Assembly (NCBI GenBank): GCA_900455155.1
Contig: UGUC01000002.1
Span: forward strand, 682,001 to 746,000
Direction: 5' to 3'
Origin: Providencia stuartii
Lineage (GTDB): Bacteria; Pseudomonadota; Gammaproteobacteria; Enterobacterales; Enterobacteriaceae
Length of the DNA: 64,000 bases
Made by a program: the position numbers and the translations under genes. Of the stretch, positions 37,487-47,795 are shown piece by piece (position 1 is the stretch's first letter; each line of letters starts with the position of its first letter). The notes beneath the pieces were generated by a model, which was not told the DNA's origin, did not search any database, and was given only the letters and a program-made list of their open reading frames with translations.

Positions 37487-38848
37487 TTAAGCGAATGTAT
37501 CGATCCCACCTCGTGTGCGAATGGTGGAAGTCGTCGGTGACACTGCCGCCATCTCAGTACTTGTCACGCTGCTAAGCGTTTGTCCGCCATACAGATTTTT
37601 TTCGTGACCTTGCTCTGAGTGCGTATCCGCATTCGATTGACCACTAAAGTTATCTTGCCCAACCGAGCCTTGAGCCAAATGGATGCCACTTTCTTGTAAC
37701 GCATTACGTAAGATTGGCATCATGGTTTCCATCGCAGCACGTACTTGACTGTGAGGCGACACAAAATGCATAACGGCTTGGTTATCTTCAATGCGTAGGT
37801 GAACATTTAACGAGCCAAGCTCTTCCGGATGTAAGCGAATTTGTGCATGTGAGACCCCTTGGCGTGAGAAAAACAGCATATGTTGGTTCAATTGCTGTTG
37901 CCAGGCTTCACTGCCTAATGGTACTCCCGGCTGCATGGGGATAACGGGCACATTCGTCGAAACTATTTGAGAACTGTTAGGCAGCGGCGTTAAGCTGACC
38001 GTTTGAGTGGGTGATGAAGGTGCCATTTGAATGGCATCACTGCCCGTTGTCGGGGTAAATGCCCCTTTAATTAGGGCGCCGTTATCTGCCGTCGCAAAGG
38101 TAGGTACGATGGAGCTTGGTGCCTCTTTATCCGCCAGTTTTTTATTTAATGGCATAAAGTCTGAGGATAAGTTTTTGGTTAAGCTCTCGCGGCCTTCATT
38201 GAGTGAGAAAAGTGGTTGATCTTTACGCGGCTCTCGCTCATTTTTAATGAAAGCCCCTAATGATGGCGATTCTTCTTCGCCGGCTAATTGCATTTGAGCA
38301 CTTAGGTCAATTGGCTCATCCATTGTTGCCATCGCCACCAACGAGTCATTTAAAGGTTGAGTTTTTTGGGCAAATGGCACTAAAGCCGCTCGCTGACCAT
38401 CAGCAAATTTTGTTGTTGCTGACGACAGGGTTTGCTGATCAACGGCATTTTTCAGGTTAGCTAACCACACTTGCTCAACAGCGTCTGATTGCGCCAATAA
38501 TTGCGATTGTAAAGCAGGTTGCTCGCTACCGTTGCGTAAGTGGCGGCTATAATTTAGTTGCTCAATTGCCTGCTCTGCTTGTTCCTTTTCTTTTCCCGTG
38601 GATGGCTCATGGGCTTTGGTTGTTAAACGCTCATCAGCACTTGTAGGCTTTTGATTAGCCTGCTTGTCCATCGTTGGTTCAGACGTAGACGCTTTTTGTG
38701 GCGTGGGTTGCTGGCTTTCCAACGCGGCTTGAAAAGGCACCACCGCTTCTTGGTTATCATCAGCACGTGATTGATTTGGCTGCGTATGGCCGTTTTTAGC
38801 GCCATTTGCTGCCGTAATGGCTGGAGAGCCTGTATTATTGACGTCCAT
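37487..38848 (-). CDS. fliK: Flagellar hook-length control protein FliK
   Basis: Molecular ruler that triggers the FlhB specificity switch. 453 aa, typical Gln/Ser/Thr/Pro-rich N-terminal part and a conserved C-terminal domain: PGVPLGSEAWQQQLNQHMLF, SHAQIRLHPEELGSLNVHLR, HFVSPHSQVRAAMETMMPIL. It follows fliJ directly. Confidence 0.95.
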   Translation of the reverse strand: MDVNNTGSPAITAANGAKNGHTQPNQSRADDNQEAVVPFQAALESQQPTPQKASTSEPTMDKQANQKPTSADERLTTKAHEPSTGKEKEQAEQAIEQLNYSRHLRNGSEQPALQSQLLAQSDAVEQVWLANLKNAVDQQTLSSATTKFADGQRAALVPFAQKTQPLNDSLVAMATMDEPIDLSAQMQLAGEEESPSLGAFIKNEREPRKDQPLFSLNEGRESLTKNLSSDFMPLNKKLADKEAPSSIVPTFATADNGALIKGAFTPTTGSDAIQMAPSSPTQTVSLTPLPNSSQIVSTNVPVIPMQPGVPLGSEAWQQQLNQHMLFFSRQGVSHAQIRLHPEELGSLNVHLRIEDNQAVMHFVSPHSQVRAAMETMMPILRNALQESGIHLAQGSVGQDNFSGQSNADTHSEQGHEKNLYGGQTLSSVTSTEMAAVSPTTSTIRTRGGIDTFA

Positions 38849-39292
38849 TTATTGATTTCTCCGTAACATTGCGCGCTGAGCATATTCATCCATCTGCTTT
38901 TGCTCTAGGCGGTTTAAACGTTGGTTTTTAGTTTGCTCAGCACGTTGAATTAAAGTGTCGAATGCATTGACGCGTTGTTGTTTTTCTTGCCAATGGCGGT
39001 TAGCTTCGCTAACACGTTGCTCCCATAATGAAAGCTGTTGCTGCTGTTGCTCAATGGTGAGTTCTAATGTGACTAAAAACTGCTGGTAGTTTTGCCATTT
39101 ATCAGCATCTATCCCACTGTGCAGTGTTTGGTTTAATTTTTGCCGATATTCAGCCTGATAGTTCTCTAACATATTGAGTTGTTGAGTCATTTGTACCTGC
39201 GTTTGTCGAACTTGGGCCAACACCTTTGCGGCTTCTTCTGAGGCCTCAACGGCTAAACTCAATAATGTATCTAACGCATTGTTTTTACTCAT
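38849..39292 (-). CDS. fliJ: Flagellar export protein FliJ
   Basis: Coiled-coil stalk in the FliI ATPase ring; also a chaperone escort. 147 aa, almost fully alpha-helical (KVLAQVRQTQVQMTQQLNML, ENYQAEYRQKLNQ). Assigned by length, composition and position between fliI and fliK. Confidence 0.92.
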   Translation of the reverse strand: MSKNNALDTLLSLAVEASEEAAKVLAQVRQTQVQMTQQLNMLENYQAEYRQKLNQTLHSGIDADKWQNYQQFLVTLELTIEQQQQQLSLWEQRVSEANRHWQEKQQRVNAFDTLIQRAEQTKNQRLNRLEQKQMDEYAQRAMLRRNQ

Positions 39293-39302
39293 TTAACCCT
39301 CA

Positions 39303-40667
39303 TTACTCATTTGGAACAGCATGCACCAATTGTTCGCAAGCACTTTGATAATCGCAGCGCTCATCAATGTCTTGTTGTAAAAACTTCGACATACGGGGGT
39401 AATATTGGATTGCCATATCTAACAGCGGATCACTGCCTGTTGCATACGCACCCACATTAATCAGATCGCGGTTGCGTTGATAACTGGAGGTGAGCTGCTT
39501 GAAGCGTTGGATTTGGCGATAATGTTGTTTATCAATTAACTCTGTCATCGCTCGGCTGATTGATGCCTCAATATCGATAGCCGGATAGTGGCCTGATTCC
39601 GCCAGTGATCTTGATAGCACGATATGCCCATCGAGAATGGCGCGGGCAGAATCTGCGATAGGATCCTGTTGGTCATCCCCTTCGGTTAATACGGTATAAA
39701 AAGCGGTAATAGAGCCACCATTTTTGCCGTTACCTGCCGTTCGACTAATGCAGGTAATTTGGCAAAAACAGAAGGTGGATAGCCTTTTGTTGCAGGAGGT
39801 TCACCGATGGCTAAGGCAATTTCTCGTTGAGCCATACTGTAACGGGTGAGGGAATCCATGATCAGCAATACGTTTTTTCCTAGGTCACGGAAGTACTCGG
39901 CAATCCGTGTCGCATAAGAAGCCCCTTGCATACGTAATAGTGGCGAGACATCAGCAGGTGCCGCAACCACAACGGCACGTTTTAAGCCCTCGGCCCCTAA
40001 AATATTTTCGATAAAATCTTTGACCTCACGACCACGCTCACCAATCAAGCCAACCACAATAATGTCAGCCTGAGTGAAACGCGCCATCATGCCGAGTAAA
40101 AACACTTTTTCCGACCCCTGAACCTGCAAATAGCCCCATGCGTTGGCCTCGCCCAACGGTCAGTAAGGCGTTAATGGCGCGTACGCCCACATCCAAAACA
40201 CTATGGATAGGCGTGCGTTCTAATGGGTTAATAGGAGGCGTGATCAATGGCGCCCGTTGCTTGGCGTCTAATGGGCCTTTTCCATCGAGCGGTGTACCTT
40301 GCGCATCAAGAATGCGTCCTAATAGTTCATCCCCTAATGGCAACAAACGACTGGTTTGTCCATCATCACCGTTAGTTTGTGCATAGACGCGCGCGCCCGG
40401 CGCAATCCCTTCTAGGTCAGCAAGTGGCATCAGTAGCATGCGTGGGCCATTAAAACCGACAACTTCGCAAACCACTTCGTCATGGCGATCGTTAATGGCT
40501 CGTTCGACAAAGCAGGTGGCGCCTAATGGCATCTTGATCCCTTCTGCCTCCATGACTAACCCGGTTATTTTTGTCAGTCGTCCATAGCGGCGTATCATTG
40601 GGATCCCTTTCATTCGGGATTCAAAACCTTCAAGTGCAGCAATCCAGCGACTCATTCGTACGGTCAT
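39303..40667 (-). CDS. fliI: Flagellum-specific ATPase FliI (two apparent frameshifts)
   Basis: Energises export; F1-type ATPase. Walker [32 protein letters not shown] and the Walker B region [20 protein letters not shown] are intact. The frame shifts at 40097-40101 (one extra base in an A5 run on the plus strand; should continue [13 protein letters not shown]) and near 39737 (one base missing; should continue [16 protein letters not shown]). Net shift zero, giving 454 aa. The ATG at 40667 overlaps the fliH stop (ATGA). Confidence 0.93.
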
Positions 40668-41395
40668 GAGAGTGTCTCCGGCGCGTAGAGGCGGCATAGC
40701 TCTTGCCAGCGTGTTGCCACTGTCATATCGATTTCGCCATCTTCAGCGACGACACGACAACCACCAAGATGCAGCTTCGGATCGCCAACTAAGCGCCAGC
40801 CATTCAAATTCAGCAGCGAGCCTAAATGTTGCTCGATCAATGCTGTGTGAGCTGGGTTAACGTGTAGTTCAGGTTGCCCAGAAAACAGCGGTTTTTGCTG
40901 TAACAAATGGCTGATCTCTTCCAGCAAGGCCGTGCCATCACAAATGGTGGATTGACCGAGCACTTGTTTTGCGGCAGTTAAAGCAATTTGTAAAAGCTTA
41001 GTGGTGATCACCGTATCGAAACTATCTAATGAATAATGAAATTCAGATAGCAGCTTTTGCCATGTATCAATAATTGGTTGCTCTTGAGCCAGTGCTTGCT
41101 GGCGGCCTTGCTCTGCACCTTCGCGTTGGCCTTGCTCAAAACCAGCTTGATAGCCTTCTTTTTTACCTAGCTCATAACCTTGTTGGAAACCTGTTCGTTG
41201 AGCTTCTTCTTTTAAGTTATCAAGAATATTAATTTGTTCGAGTACCTCTTGGGGTTCAAGACACGGTACTGCTGGTTTGGTTGGCTCAGGGAGTTCCTCC
41301 GGTGAAGAGACACCGGAGGCGTTGAGATCCCATTGATTCAGTTCGCGCAACTGCCAAGGTTGCCATACTTCTGGATTAATCGGGGATTTAGACAT
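40664..41395 (-). CDS. fliH: Flagellar assembly protein FliH
   Basis: Regulates FliI and links it to the C ring. 243 aa. Gly-x-x-x-Gly-type repeats are visible ([20 protein letters not shown]), then a V-ATPase E-like C-terminal domain with [17 protein letters not shown] and [13 protein letters not shown]. Start 41395 (or 41401) overlaps fliG; both have GGAG upstream. Confidence 0.93.
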   Translation of the reverse strand: MSKSPINPEVWQPWQLRELNQWDLNASGVSSPEELPEPTKPAVPCLEPQEVLEQINILDNLKEEAQRTGFQQGYELGKKEGYQAGFEQGQREGAEQGRQQALAQEQPIIDTWQKLLSEFHYSLDSFDTVITTKLLQIALTAAKQVLGQSTICDGTALLEEISHLLQQKPLFSGQPELHVNPAHTALIEQHLGSLLNLNGWRLVGDPKLHLGGCRVVAEDGEIDMTVATRWQELCRLYAPETLS

Positions 41396-42377
41396 AGACA
41401 TCGTCTCCACCACCGATGGTGATCTCGCCTTTTTCTGCTAGGCGACGGACAACCATAAGAATAGCTTTCTGCTCGTTTTCCACTTGAGACATGCGTACTG
41501 GTGAACGGGATTCCAAATCATCGCGCACAATTTCAGCCGCACGAACAGCCATATTGTTGAGGAAGTGGTCGCGTAGAGCTTGATTGCAGCCTTTGAGCGC
41601 AATAACCAGAGAGTCGTTGGAGATCTCTTGTAGGATGCGTTGAATACTGCGATTGTCGACTTCGATAAGGTTTTCAAATAGGAACATTTCATCAATAATG
41701 CGTTGTGCCAATTCACCATCGTAATCGCGCATTGCGTTGATAACGCTTTCTTCTTGCTGATTTTTCATTAAGTTAATAATTTCAGCCGCTGTTCTTACGC
41801 CACCCATTTTGCTGCGTTTGAGATTTTGTCCATCAAGCAGATTATTGAGGACTTCCGTCAGCTCTGCTAAAGCAGCAGGTTGCACACCACCAAAGGTTGC
41901 GATACGCAACATAATGTCATTGCGTTGACGCTCTTCGAACAGTTCTAAAACATCGGCCGCAAGGTTACGCTTAAGGTGAACTAATATGGTTGCGATAATT
42001 TGTGGATGCTCATCACGAATAATATCGGCCACAGTTTGTGGCTCCATATAGTTAAGACTTTCAATACCTGATGTGCTCTCTTGCTTATCGAAAATATCTT
42101 CAAGTAGGCTAGCTGCGCGCTCTTCACCCAGCGCTTTAACCAGTACCGAACGGAGATAATCATTGGTATTGATATTTAATGCCGCAAATTGAATCGCCGA
42201 TTCTTCAAACTCAGTGAGCACTTCTGCTAACTCATTGTTAGAGATTTGGCGCATGTTTGAAACAGCCATACTTAGTTGCTGCACTTCTTTTGGGTTCAAA
42301 TGCTTAAAGACCTCAGCGGCCTGATCTTCGCCGAGAGTCATTAGCATCACGGCACTTTTTTCGGTTCCACTTAACAT
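41388..42377 (-). CDS. fliG: Flagellar motor switch protein FliG
   Basis: Torque-generating C-ring protein. 329 aa. [38 protein letters not shown] and the charged torque helix [18 protein letters not shown] are conserved; it ends [11 protein letters not shown] 42377 shares its A with the fliF stop (TAATG), so the longer frame to 42398 is not used. Confidence 0.97.
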   Translation of the reverse strand: MLSGTEKSAVMLMTLGEDQAAEVFKHLNPKEVQQLSMAVSNMRQISNNELAEVLTEFEESAIQFAALNINTNDYLRSVLVKALGEERAASLLEDIFDKQESTSGIESLNYMEPQTVADIIRDEHPQIIATILVHLKRNLAADVLELFEERQRNDIMLRIATFGGVQPAALAELTEVLNNLLDGQNLKRSKMGGVRTAAEIINLMKNQQEESVINAMRDYDGELAQRIIDEMFLFENLIEVDNRSIQRILQEISNDSLVIALKGCNQALRDHFLNNMAVRAAEIVRDDLESRSPVRMSQVENEQKAILMVVRRLAEKGEITIGGGDDVYV

Positions 42378-44066
42378 TATTGTGCTTTTCCTAACCACTG
42401 ACGGATAACCATTGCCACGACTTGTGGATCTTTTTCAGCCATTTCACGAATACGCTGACTTTGGATCTCTGCACTCACACGTTGGCGAGTTAAGCGACGA
42501 CGGGTTTGTTCGTCCATATCTTCATTAATTTCTTCATCGACCACGAGAGGGGTTTTAGGCTGAGCCGCCACAAACACTTCTGCCGCCGATTGGGCTTGTT
42601 GAGTTTGACGATATTTCACCCATTGTGGTTTGACGCCGAAACGCCACATCAACCAAGCAATGATGGCTATCAAGATGATTTTGCCGTAATCCAACACTTG
42701 AGCGATAAATTGAGGGTTTTCAAGCATGGATGGTTGTTCTTCAACGACAGTATCGTTGGTAAACAATGAGTTAGTGATACTCAGTGAATCGCCGCGTGTG
42801 CTGGAATAGCCCATCGCTTCACGGGTTAACGACTCAATTTGCTGCATCATTTCTGGTGATAATGGTTTCATCTGTTGTGTGCCATCTTCACCATCTTGCG
42901 GTAAATAGTTGATGATCACAGCTACGGATAGTCTGTCGATAACGCCAATTTGACGTTGGGTATGGCTAATTTTGCGATCGACTTCGTAGTTTGTGGTTTC
43001 ATCACTTTGTGAAAGGCTAGAGCCATTATTAGAAGGGCTATTTTGTGCCGAATTTGCACCTTTATTATCGGTAGAAATAGGGGCACTTGGCGCACTTGGT
43101 GGCTGATTAGATAGCGCACCTGGCACACCACCTACACCACTGGTATTGTTTTGCGAGCTTTGGCTATTTTGGCGAGAGCGTACGGCTGCGCTATTTGGCG
43201 TTTGATTAGGCTTATACTCTTCGGAGGTTTGTTCAACCTTCGAAAAATCCATTTGTGCCGTGACTTGGGCATGCACATTAGCGCGCCCCACTAAAGGCGA
43301 AATGATGTCTTCAATGCGCTGTTTTAGATGGGATTCCATCTCTTTGGTCATTTTAATTTGCGCATTGTTGGCAGATTGTTGGCTATTATCATTATTTGTG
43401 AGCAAGCGACCCGTTTGATCAACGATGGTCACGTTAGCTGCCGTTAGGCCAGAGACACTGCTCGATACCATATGGACAATTGCCGTGATTTGTCCTTCGT
43501 CTAGCATGCGTCCGGGCAATAAGCCGACGGTCACCGAAGCGGTGGGGAGTTTCTGTTCACGGACAAATAATGTCGGTTTGGGGATAGCTAAATGCACTCG
43601 TGCATTTTGAACAGGACTGAGTGATTCAATCGTGCGTGATAATTCACCTTCTAATGCACGTTGATAGTTAACTTGCTCACTAAATTGGCTAATCCCAAAC
43701 TGCTCTTTATCTAATAGTTCAAAGCCTGTATTGCCACCTTTAGGTAATCCTGATTGTGCCAATTTCAGACGAAGTTCATGAACTTTTTCGGCGGGTACTA
43801 AAATTGCACTGCCGTTATCCGCAATTTGATACGGTACGTTCATTTGGGTTAATTGGCTGACAATATCACCGCCATCTTTTGCGCTGAGATTGCTTAACAA
43901 TACACGATAATCCGGACTGCGTAGCCAAAGAAGTAGGGCGACAACGACGGCAATCGCTGCGGCGCCAGCAATCATTAATGGGATTTTTGGGGATGCTTTG
44001 AAGCGCGCTGCAATAGATGCAAACCCTTTTTGAAGCTTCTCCCGTCTCTTTCGATGCGGCACTCAT
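42377..44066 (-). CDS. fliF: Flagellar MS-ring protein FliF (N-terminal frameshift)
   Basis: Forms the MS ring in the inner membrane. Two transmembrane segments ([20 protein letters not shown] and [14 protein letters not shown] near the C-terminus), ring-building motifs [20 protein letters not shown] and [13 protein letters not shown], FliG-binding tail ending IRQWLGKAQ. The start MSAASKET at 44066, after AGGGA, is one frame away; removing one base of the CCC at 44041-44043 joins it to EKLQKGFAS and yields 562 aa. Confidence 0.93.
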
Positions 44067-44304
44067 AGATATTCCCTGCCTTGCAGAATCAACAGATGAA
44101 AACACTTTTGGCGAAACAATGTTATTCCCTCTTCGTAACGTCACTTTTTTACGCTGCTATTATTGATGACTCTGATAAATCTAATGACGGAATCAGCCTA
44201 TCATTTTGGTGTTATTTATCGGCTTCAAGTTAAAAAGGCTGTGTTAGGGTATGCAGCTATATAAAACAGCGATGGTTGTTCGCACAGACATTGAAGAGAA
44301 GAAA

Positions 44305-44616
44305 ATGACAATCCAAGCAATTGAAGGGGTGTTGTCGCAGCTACAGACAACGGCATTACAGGCCGCAAACCATCAAAAACCGGTGGTTGAACCCGTTGGA
44401 TTTGCCGATCATCTGGTTTCAGCGGTTAATCAAATCAATACCGTGAGAAACCAATCGGCAAAACAGATAGAAGACTTTACATTAGGTAAAAGTAATGTCT
44501 CGTTAAATGATGTTATGGTGGATATGCAAAAAGCCAGCTTGAGCCTACAAATGGGGATCCAAGTGCGTAATAAGTTGGTTGCGGCGTACCAAGAGGTGAT
44601 GTCGATTCCTGTTTAG
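44305..44616 (+). CDS. fliE: Hook-basal body protein FliE
   Basis: Joins MS ring and rod. 103 aa, family length: AIEGVLSQLQTTALQAANHQ at the start, VNQINTVRNQSAKQIEDFTL, and KASLSLQMGIQVRNKLVAAY plus QEVMSIPV at the end. ATG 44305 is preceded by GAAGAGAAG. Divergent from fliF, as in enterics. Confidence 0.95.
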   Translation: MTIQAIEGVLSQLQTTALQAANHQKPVVEPVGFADHLVSAVNQINTVRNQSAKQIEDFTLGKSNVSLNDVMVDMQKASLSLQMGIQVRNKLVAAYQEVMSIPV

Positions 44617-44663
44617 CAGTCGCCCTCGCTCGTCACCTTTTTCACCTAACGGTATTGTCCACA

Positions 44664-44876
44664 CTCGTTCGCCCTAGTGACATGCTTATGTATGCTCCTA
44701 GGGTTTCTTGCCTTTGCTATTTTATCGGAACACTAATGTTATAGCGCTAGCTTGCCACTGTTTGCACCCTCGTGTGTTGGCGACGCTCGCCCTCGTTACA
44801 TACTTGTGTATGCTCCTAGAGTCTCTTTCTTTTATTACTTTGTTGGAGCACAAAAAGTCATAGAGCTAGATATTGG
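44664..44876 (+). repeat. Imperfect direct repeat pair
   Basis: Two similar stretches of roughly 90 bases start near 44664 and 44784, with aligned cores GCCCTAGTGACATGCTTATG and GCCCTCGTTACATACTTGTG 118 bases apart, each followed by TATGCTCCTAG and, further on, TATAGCGCTAG / CATAGAGCTAG. A further scrap CAGTCGCCCTCGCTCGTCAC lies before them. Probably copies of a dispersed intergenic repeat family. Confidence 0.5.
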
Positions 44877-45154
44877 GTCAATTATGCCTTGCAAAAGAAG
44901 ACACAGAGGTATTGGCTCCGCGAGTGAAAAACTTAAATGGAACGCTACATTAATAAATTAAAGATAAGCTATGTCATCATATATTGGGTTGAGGGGGTAA
45001 TTTACGTGTTTTTTTAGACAACTACTCTGTTGATTAAATTGTTTTGAACATTTTTTGGGGTGGATAAATAAATATTTTAACTGTTTCTTTTTACTTTCAA
45101 TTGAAGCATAAAGTTGAGAAGGCGCTCAGTAAATGGAAACAGTTCATTGTATAT
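44877..45154. other. AT-rich intergenic stretch
   Basis: No gene or clear signal seen between the repeat pair and the IS200 remnant. Confidence 0.5.
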
Positions 45155-45511
45155 AGAAAACCCCAGCTAGGCTGGGGGGCCGTAAAGCTTTCAGCTTTGA
45201 ATAAGATATAAAACCCCCTTTTGATTTGTTAAAACATCTTGCGGCCTGGCAACGGCAAGAGTCAAACAAGAAATCAAAAGGGGGTTCCAATGGGAGACGA
45301 AAAGAGCTTAGCGCATACACGATGGAATTTGCACCCAAATATGGAAGACAAGTTTTTCACGGTGAAAAACGTAGAGCGGTAGGCAGTATTTTAAGAAAGT
45401 TATGTGAGTAGAAGAATGTCAGAGCCGTTGTGCGCCTGTTAGGGCGCGGCAGGTAACAAAGCCTTATCGGCGCATATTAAAAACCTCCGGCTACGCCGGA
45501 GGATATTTTTT
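45155..45511 (+). mobile_element. Internally deleted IS200-like element
   Basis: Left end: hairpin CCCCAGCTAG / CTGGGG at 45161. Then the long translation-blocking inverted repeat of IS200, CCCCCTTTTGATTTGTTAAA against GAAATCAAAAGGGGG. The tnpA start GDEKSLAHTRW is present from 45290, then the frame jumps to FAPKYGRQVFHGEKRRAVGS and ILRKLCE, with the His-hydrophobic-His catalytic part and the Tyr nucleophile region deleted. Right end: CCTCCGGCTACGCCGGAGG hairpin. Both ends kept, transposase lost: a non-autonomous remnant of the IS200/IS605 family. Confidence 0.8.
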
Positions 45512-45543
45512 ACTTAAGCATAAGTATCATCAAAAATGATGAG

Positions 45544-46264
45544 TTACCAACCAATGGCGATACCTGCACCAACAACCGCACTATCGGCATTATTCCATGC
45601 GATAGAGCTACGCAGATTCAGATCCTTTTTTAATTGGTATTGTGCTCCAGCAGCAATAGCATTGCCATTACGGTAATGACCCAAGCCAATGCCAGCACTA
45701 AAACGTGTATTTAACGAATAAGGGATATTAGACATAGCCGCCACAGAAGCGATACCTGAGTTGGCCTGTTTTTCCATTTTAGTGATTTTTTTATCTAGCT
45801 GGGTAAAACGTACTTTATTGAAGGCTTGTGTGTTATCGAGATTTTGCTGGAAATGGGCAAACCTATTTTGATTTTCAGCTTGGATTGTACTGTGTTGTGA
45901 ATCGAGTAACTCAAGTTTATTGTCTAAATCACGGTGATGCTCAATCAATCGGTTATCAATATAATCATTGTTAATATTAATCGACTGTTGGATCTTTTCA
46001 TCAATCTCCGTGATCGTCGGCGTCACTTTTTTATCTTGTTTGATGAGTTGTTGATACACTAACTCTTCTAGGGTAGGTATTTCGATATTTTTTGCTTGTT
46101 CTGCCCTGTAATGTTTGAATAATTCAGCGGCTTTTTGGAACTCAGCTAGTGACTCAGCGACATCGAAGGCAACCTCTGTTGCGCTCGGAAATAGGGGGGG
46201 CCGCCTGTGCTGAATGTGAAAGTGCTAATACCGCCATTGAACTCGCCAATAACGTTTTTTTCAT
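45544..46264 (-). CDS. Short YadA-like trimeric autotransporter (frameshift in G7 run)
   Basis: Outer-membrane trimeric adhesin type. Signal peptide KKTLLASSMAVLALSHSAQA from ATG 46264 (AAGGA 8 bases upstream), a coiled-coil stalk (VAFDVAESLAEFQKAAELFK through DNTQAFNKVRFTQLDKKITK), then a YadA anchor barrel (GIASVAAMSNIPYSLNTRFS, GAQYQLKKDLNLRSS, ending GAGIAIGW). No head domain: about 239 aa after removing one base from the G7 run at 46194-46200. As given, translation stops soon after the signal peptide. The G-run could be a sequencing error or a phase-variable tract. Confidence 0.85.
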
Positions 46265-46861
46265 GTTGATATCCTTATTAATGAAATAAACGCCTCTAAT
46301 TTTTGCTTCTATTACATTCAAAAAGAGGCATTAATTTATATTAGAGTTAATGGCCACTTTTGAATATTCTAATATTACTCTCAATGATATCGTAAAAAGT
46401 GATTTGGTATGAATTAAGCGCGGTTTTATGCACTTTATAAATGATAAAATAAAAGCAATATGCCATGATATTTTAATTTTACTATTATCATAAATAACGG
46501 AGATTAAAATATTAGCATTTTGAATGTATTTTCTGAGATAACGATTTTTATTAATTTATACTATTAATTAATCATATGGTTAAAACCTTAGCATAGTTAG
46601 GGTTGCTAAGCTGCGATGGGGCGACGATAAACGATGTAGCAATAAAAATAAGCGGCTATTATTTTTAGTGTTTTTTTCTAGATAACATGTTATTTTTCTG
46701 TGAAATTATAGGGTGTTTTATTTTTAGGTTAACCTAGTTGATCTTGATGTGATTTTTTTAGCTAGTGGGTAATGCCATTTTTTGCATCTTATCGTCAATT
46801 TAAAAAGACGATAATGCGTAATAGTTTGAATAAAGAGTATGACAGATAGGATTTTTGAGAT
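46265..46861. other. AT-rich intergenic region before def
   Basis: About 600 bases between the divergent yadA-like gene and def. Strongly AT-rich, no coding frame with support; it must hold both promoters. Such AT content is typical of H-NS-bound accessory DNA (inference). Confidence 0.5.
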
Positions 46862-47365
46862 ATGGCAGTAAGAGCTATTATTGAGATACCCGATGAGCGG
46901 TTACGCGTTAAATGTGACCCAGTCACCGACATTGCGGCAGTACAGCCATTAATTGATGATTTATTGGATACCATGTACAGCACCGATAATGGTATTGGCT
47001 TAGCAGCGACGCAAATTGGCGCAACATTATCGGTGATGGTGATTGATATTTCTGAAAACCGTGATCAGCCTATGGTATTTGTTAACCCTGAAATTATTGA
47101 AAGTGAAGGGGAAACGAGCTACCAAGAAGGTTGTTTATCCGTGCCTGAAATTTATGCTGATGTGGCACGTTTTAAGCGCGTAAAAGTTAAGGCGCTAGAT
47201 AGAGACGGGAAGGCGTTTATCACCGATTCTGATGAATTTTTAGCGATTGTAATGCAGCATGAAATTGACCATTTGCATGGAAAGGTTTTTCTTGATCATT
47301 TATCGACCTTAAAACGCAATATGCTGTTGAAAAAACTAAAGAAACAGCAGCGTTTAAGACAGTAA
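46862..47365 (+). CDS. def: Peptide deformylase
   Basis: Removes the formyl group from N-terminal methionine. 167 aa. All three motifs are present: GIGLAATQIG, EGCLSVPE and QHEIDHLHG (metal ligands Cys, His, His). The location amid flagellar genes and not beside fmt indicates a second copy; the housekeeping def would be elsewhere. Confidence 0.93.
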   Translation: MAVRAIIEIPDERLRVKCDPVTDIAAVQPLIDDLLDTMYSTDNGIGLAATQIGATLSVMVIDISENRDQPMVFVNPEIIESEGETSYQEGCLSVPEIYADVARFKRVKVKALDRDGKAFITDSDEFLAIVMQHEIDHLHGKVFLDHLSTLKRNMLLKKLKKQQRLRQ

Positions 47366-47376
47366 TCGATCCATAA

Positions 47377-47399
47377 GTGTCAGGTAGGCCGCCTGACAC
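47377..47399. terminator. Convergent hairpin between def and fliT
   Basis: GTGTCAGG / CCTGACAC stem, 7-nt loop, in the 40-base gap between convergent genes. Confidence 0.55.
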
Positions 47400-47405
47400 A
47401 CATGG

Positions 47406-47795
47406 CTATTCAATGGGTTTTATTGTTATTGGCGTATCTGGCTCATTAAATTGGCCGTAGCTATTATTGAGTGCTCGTTTTTGGTCCAGTTGCTTCATTT
47501 CTTTACTTAAAAAATCTAAGTGCTGTTGTAAATGCGTTTTCGTGATCTGCTCGTTCTCAATAATTTGATGTAATAACCTAACCAACTCATCGGTGATGGG
47601 TTGGTGTGCTTCAAACTCATGAGTTAGCTGCGTTAAATTTTCGACGGCATAAACATATTCTGTTTCGTGGGCAACTAACTGTTCCCACTGTTGTGCTTCT
47701 GCGAGTGCGACTAAATTTTCACTTAATGCTAAGACATCACGATAGATTTCATATAAATCGGTAGGTTTTTTATTATTCACCTGGTTATCTTTCAT
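47406..47795 (-). CDS. fliT: FliD export chaperone FliT
   Basis: Chaperone of the filament cap FliD and negative modulator of FlhDC. 129 aa, helical (LYEIYRDVLALSENLVALAE, QWEQLVAHETEYVYAVENLT). ATG 47795 overlaps the fliS stop (ATGA); ATG 47801 also possible. Assigned from position after fliS and composition. Confidence 0.88.
   Translation of the reverse strand: MKDNQVNNKKPTDLYEIYRDVLALSENLVALAEAQQWEQLVAHETEYVYAVENLTQLTHEFEAHQPITDELVRLLHQIIENEQITKTHLQQHLDFLSKEMKQLDQKRALNNSYGQFNEPDTPITIKPIE

Noticed and set aside
39303..39620. Separate small gene between fliI and fliJ
   Set aside because: It is the C-terminus of FliI after a one-base deletion near 39737.
44752..44961. 69-codon frame downstream of fliE
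   Set aside because: Lies in an intergenic repeat pair and has no family features or ribosome site.
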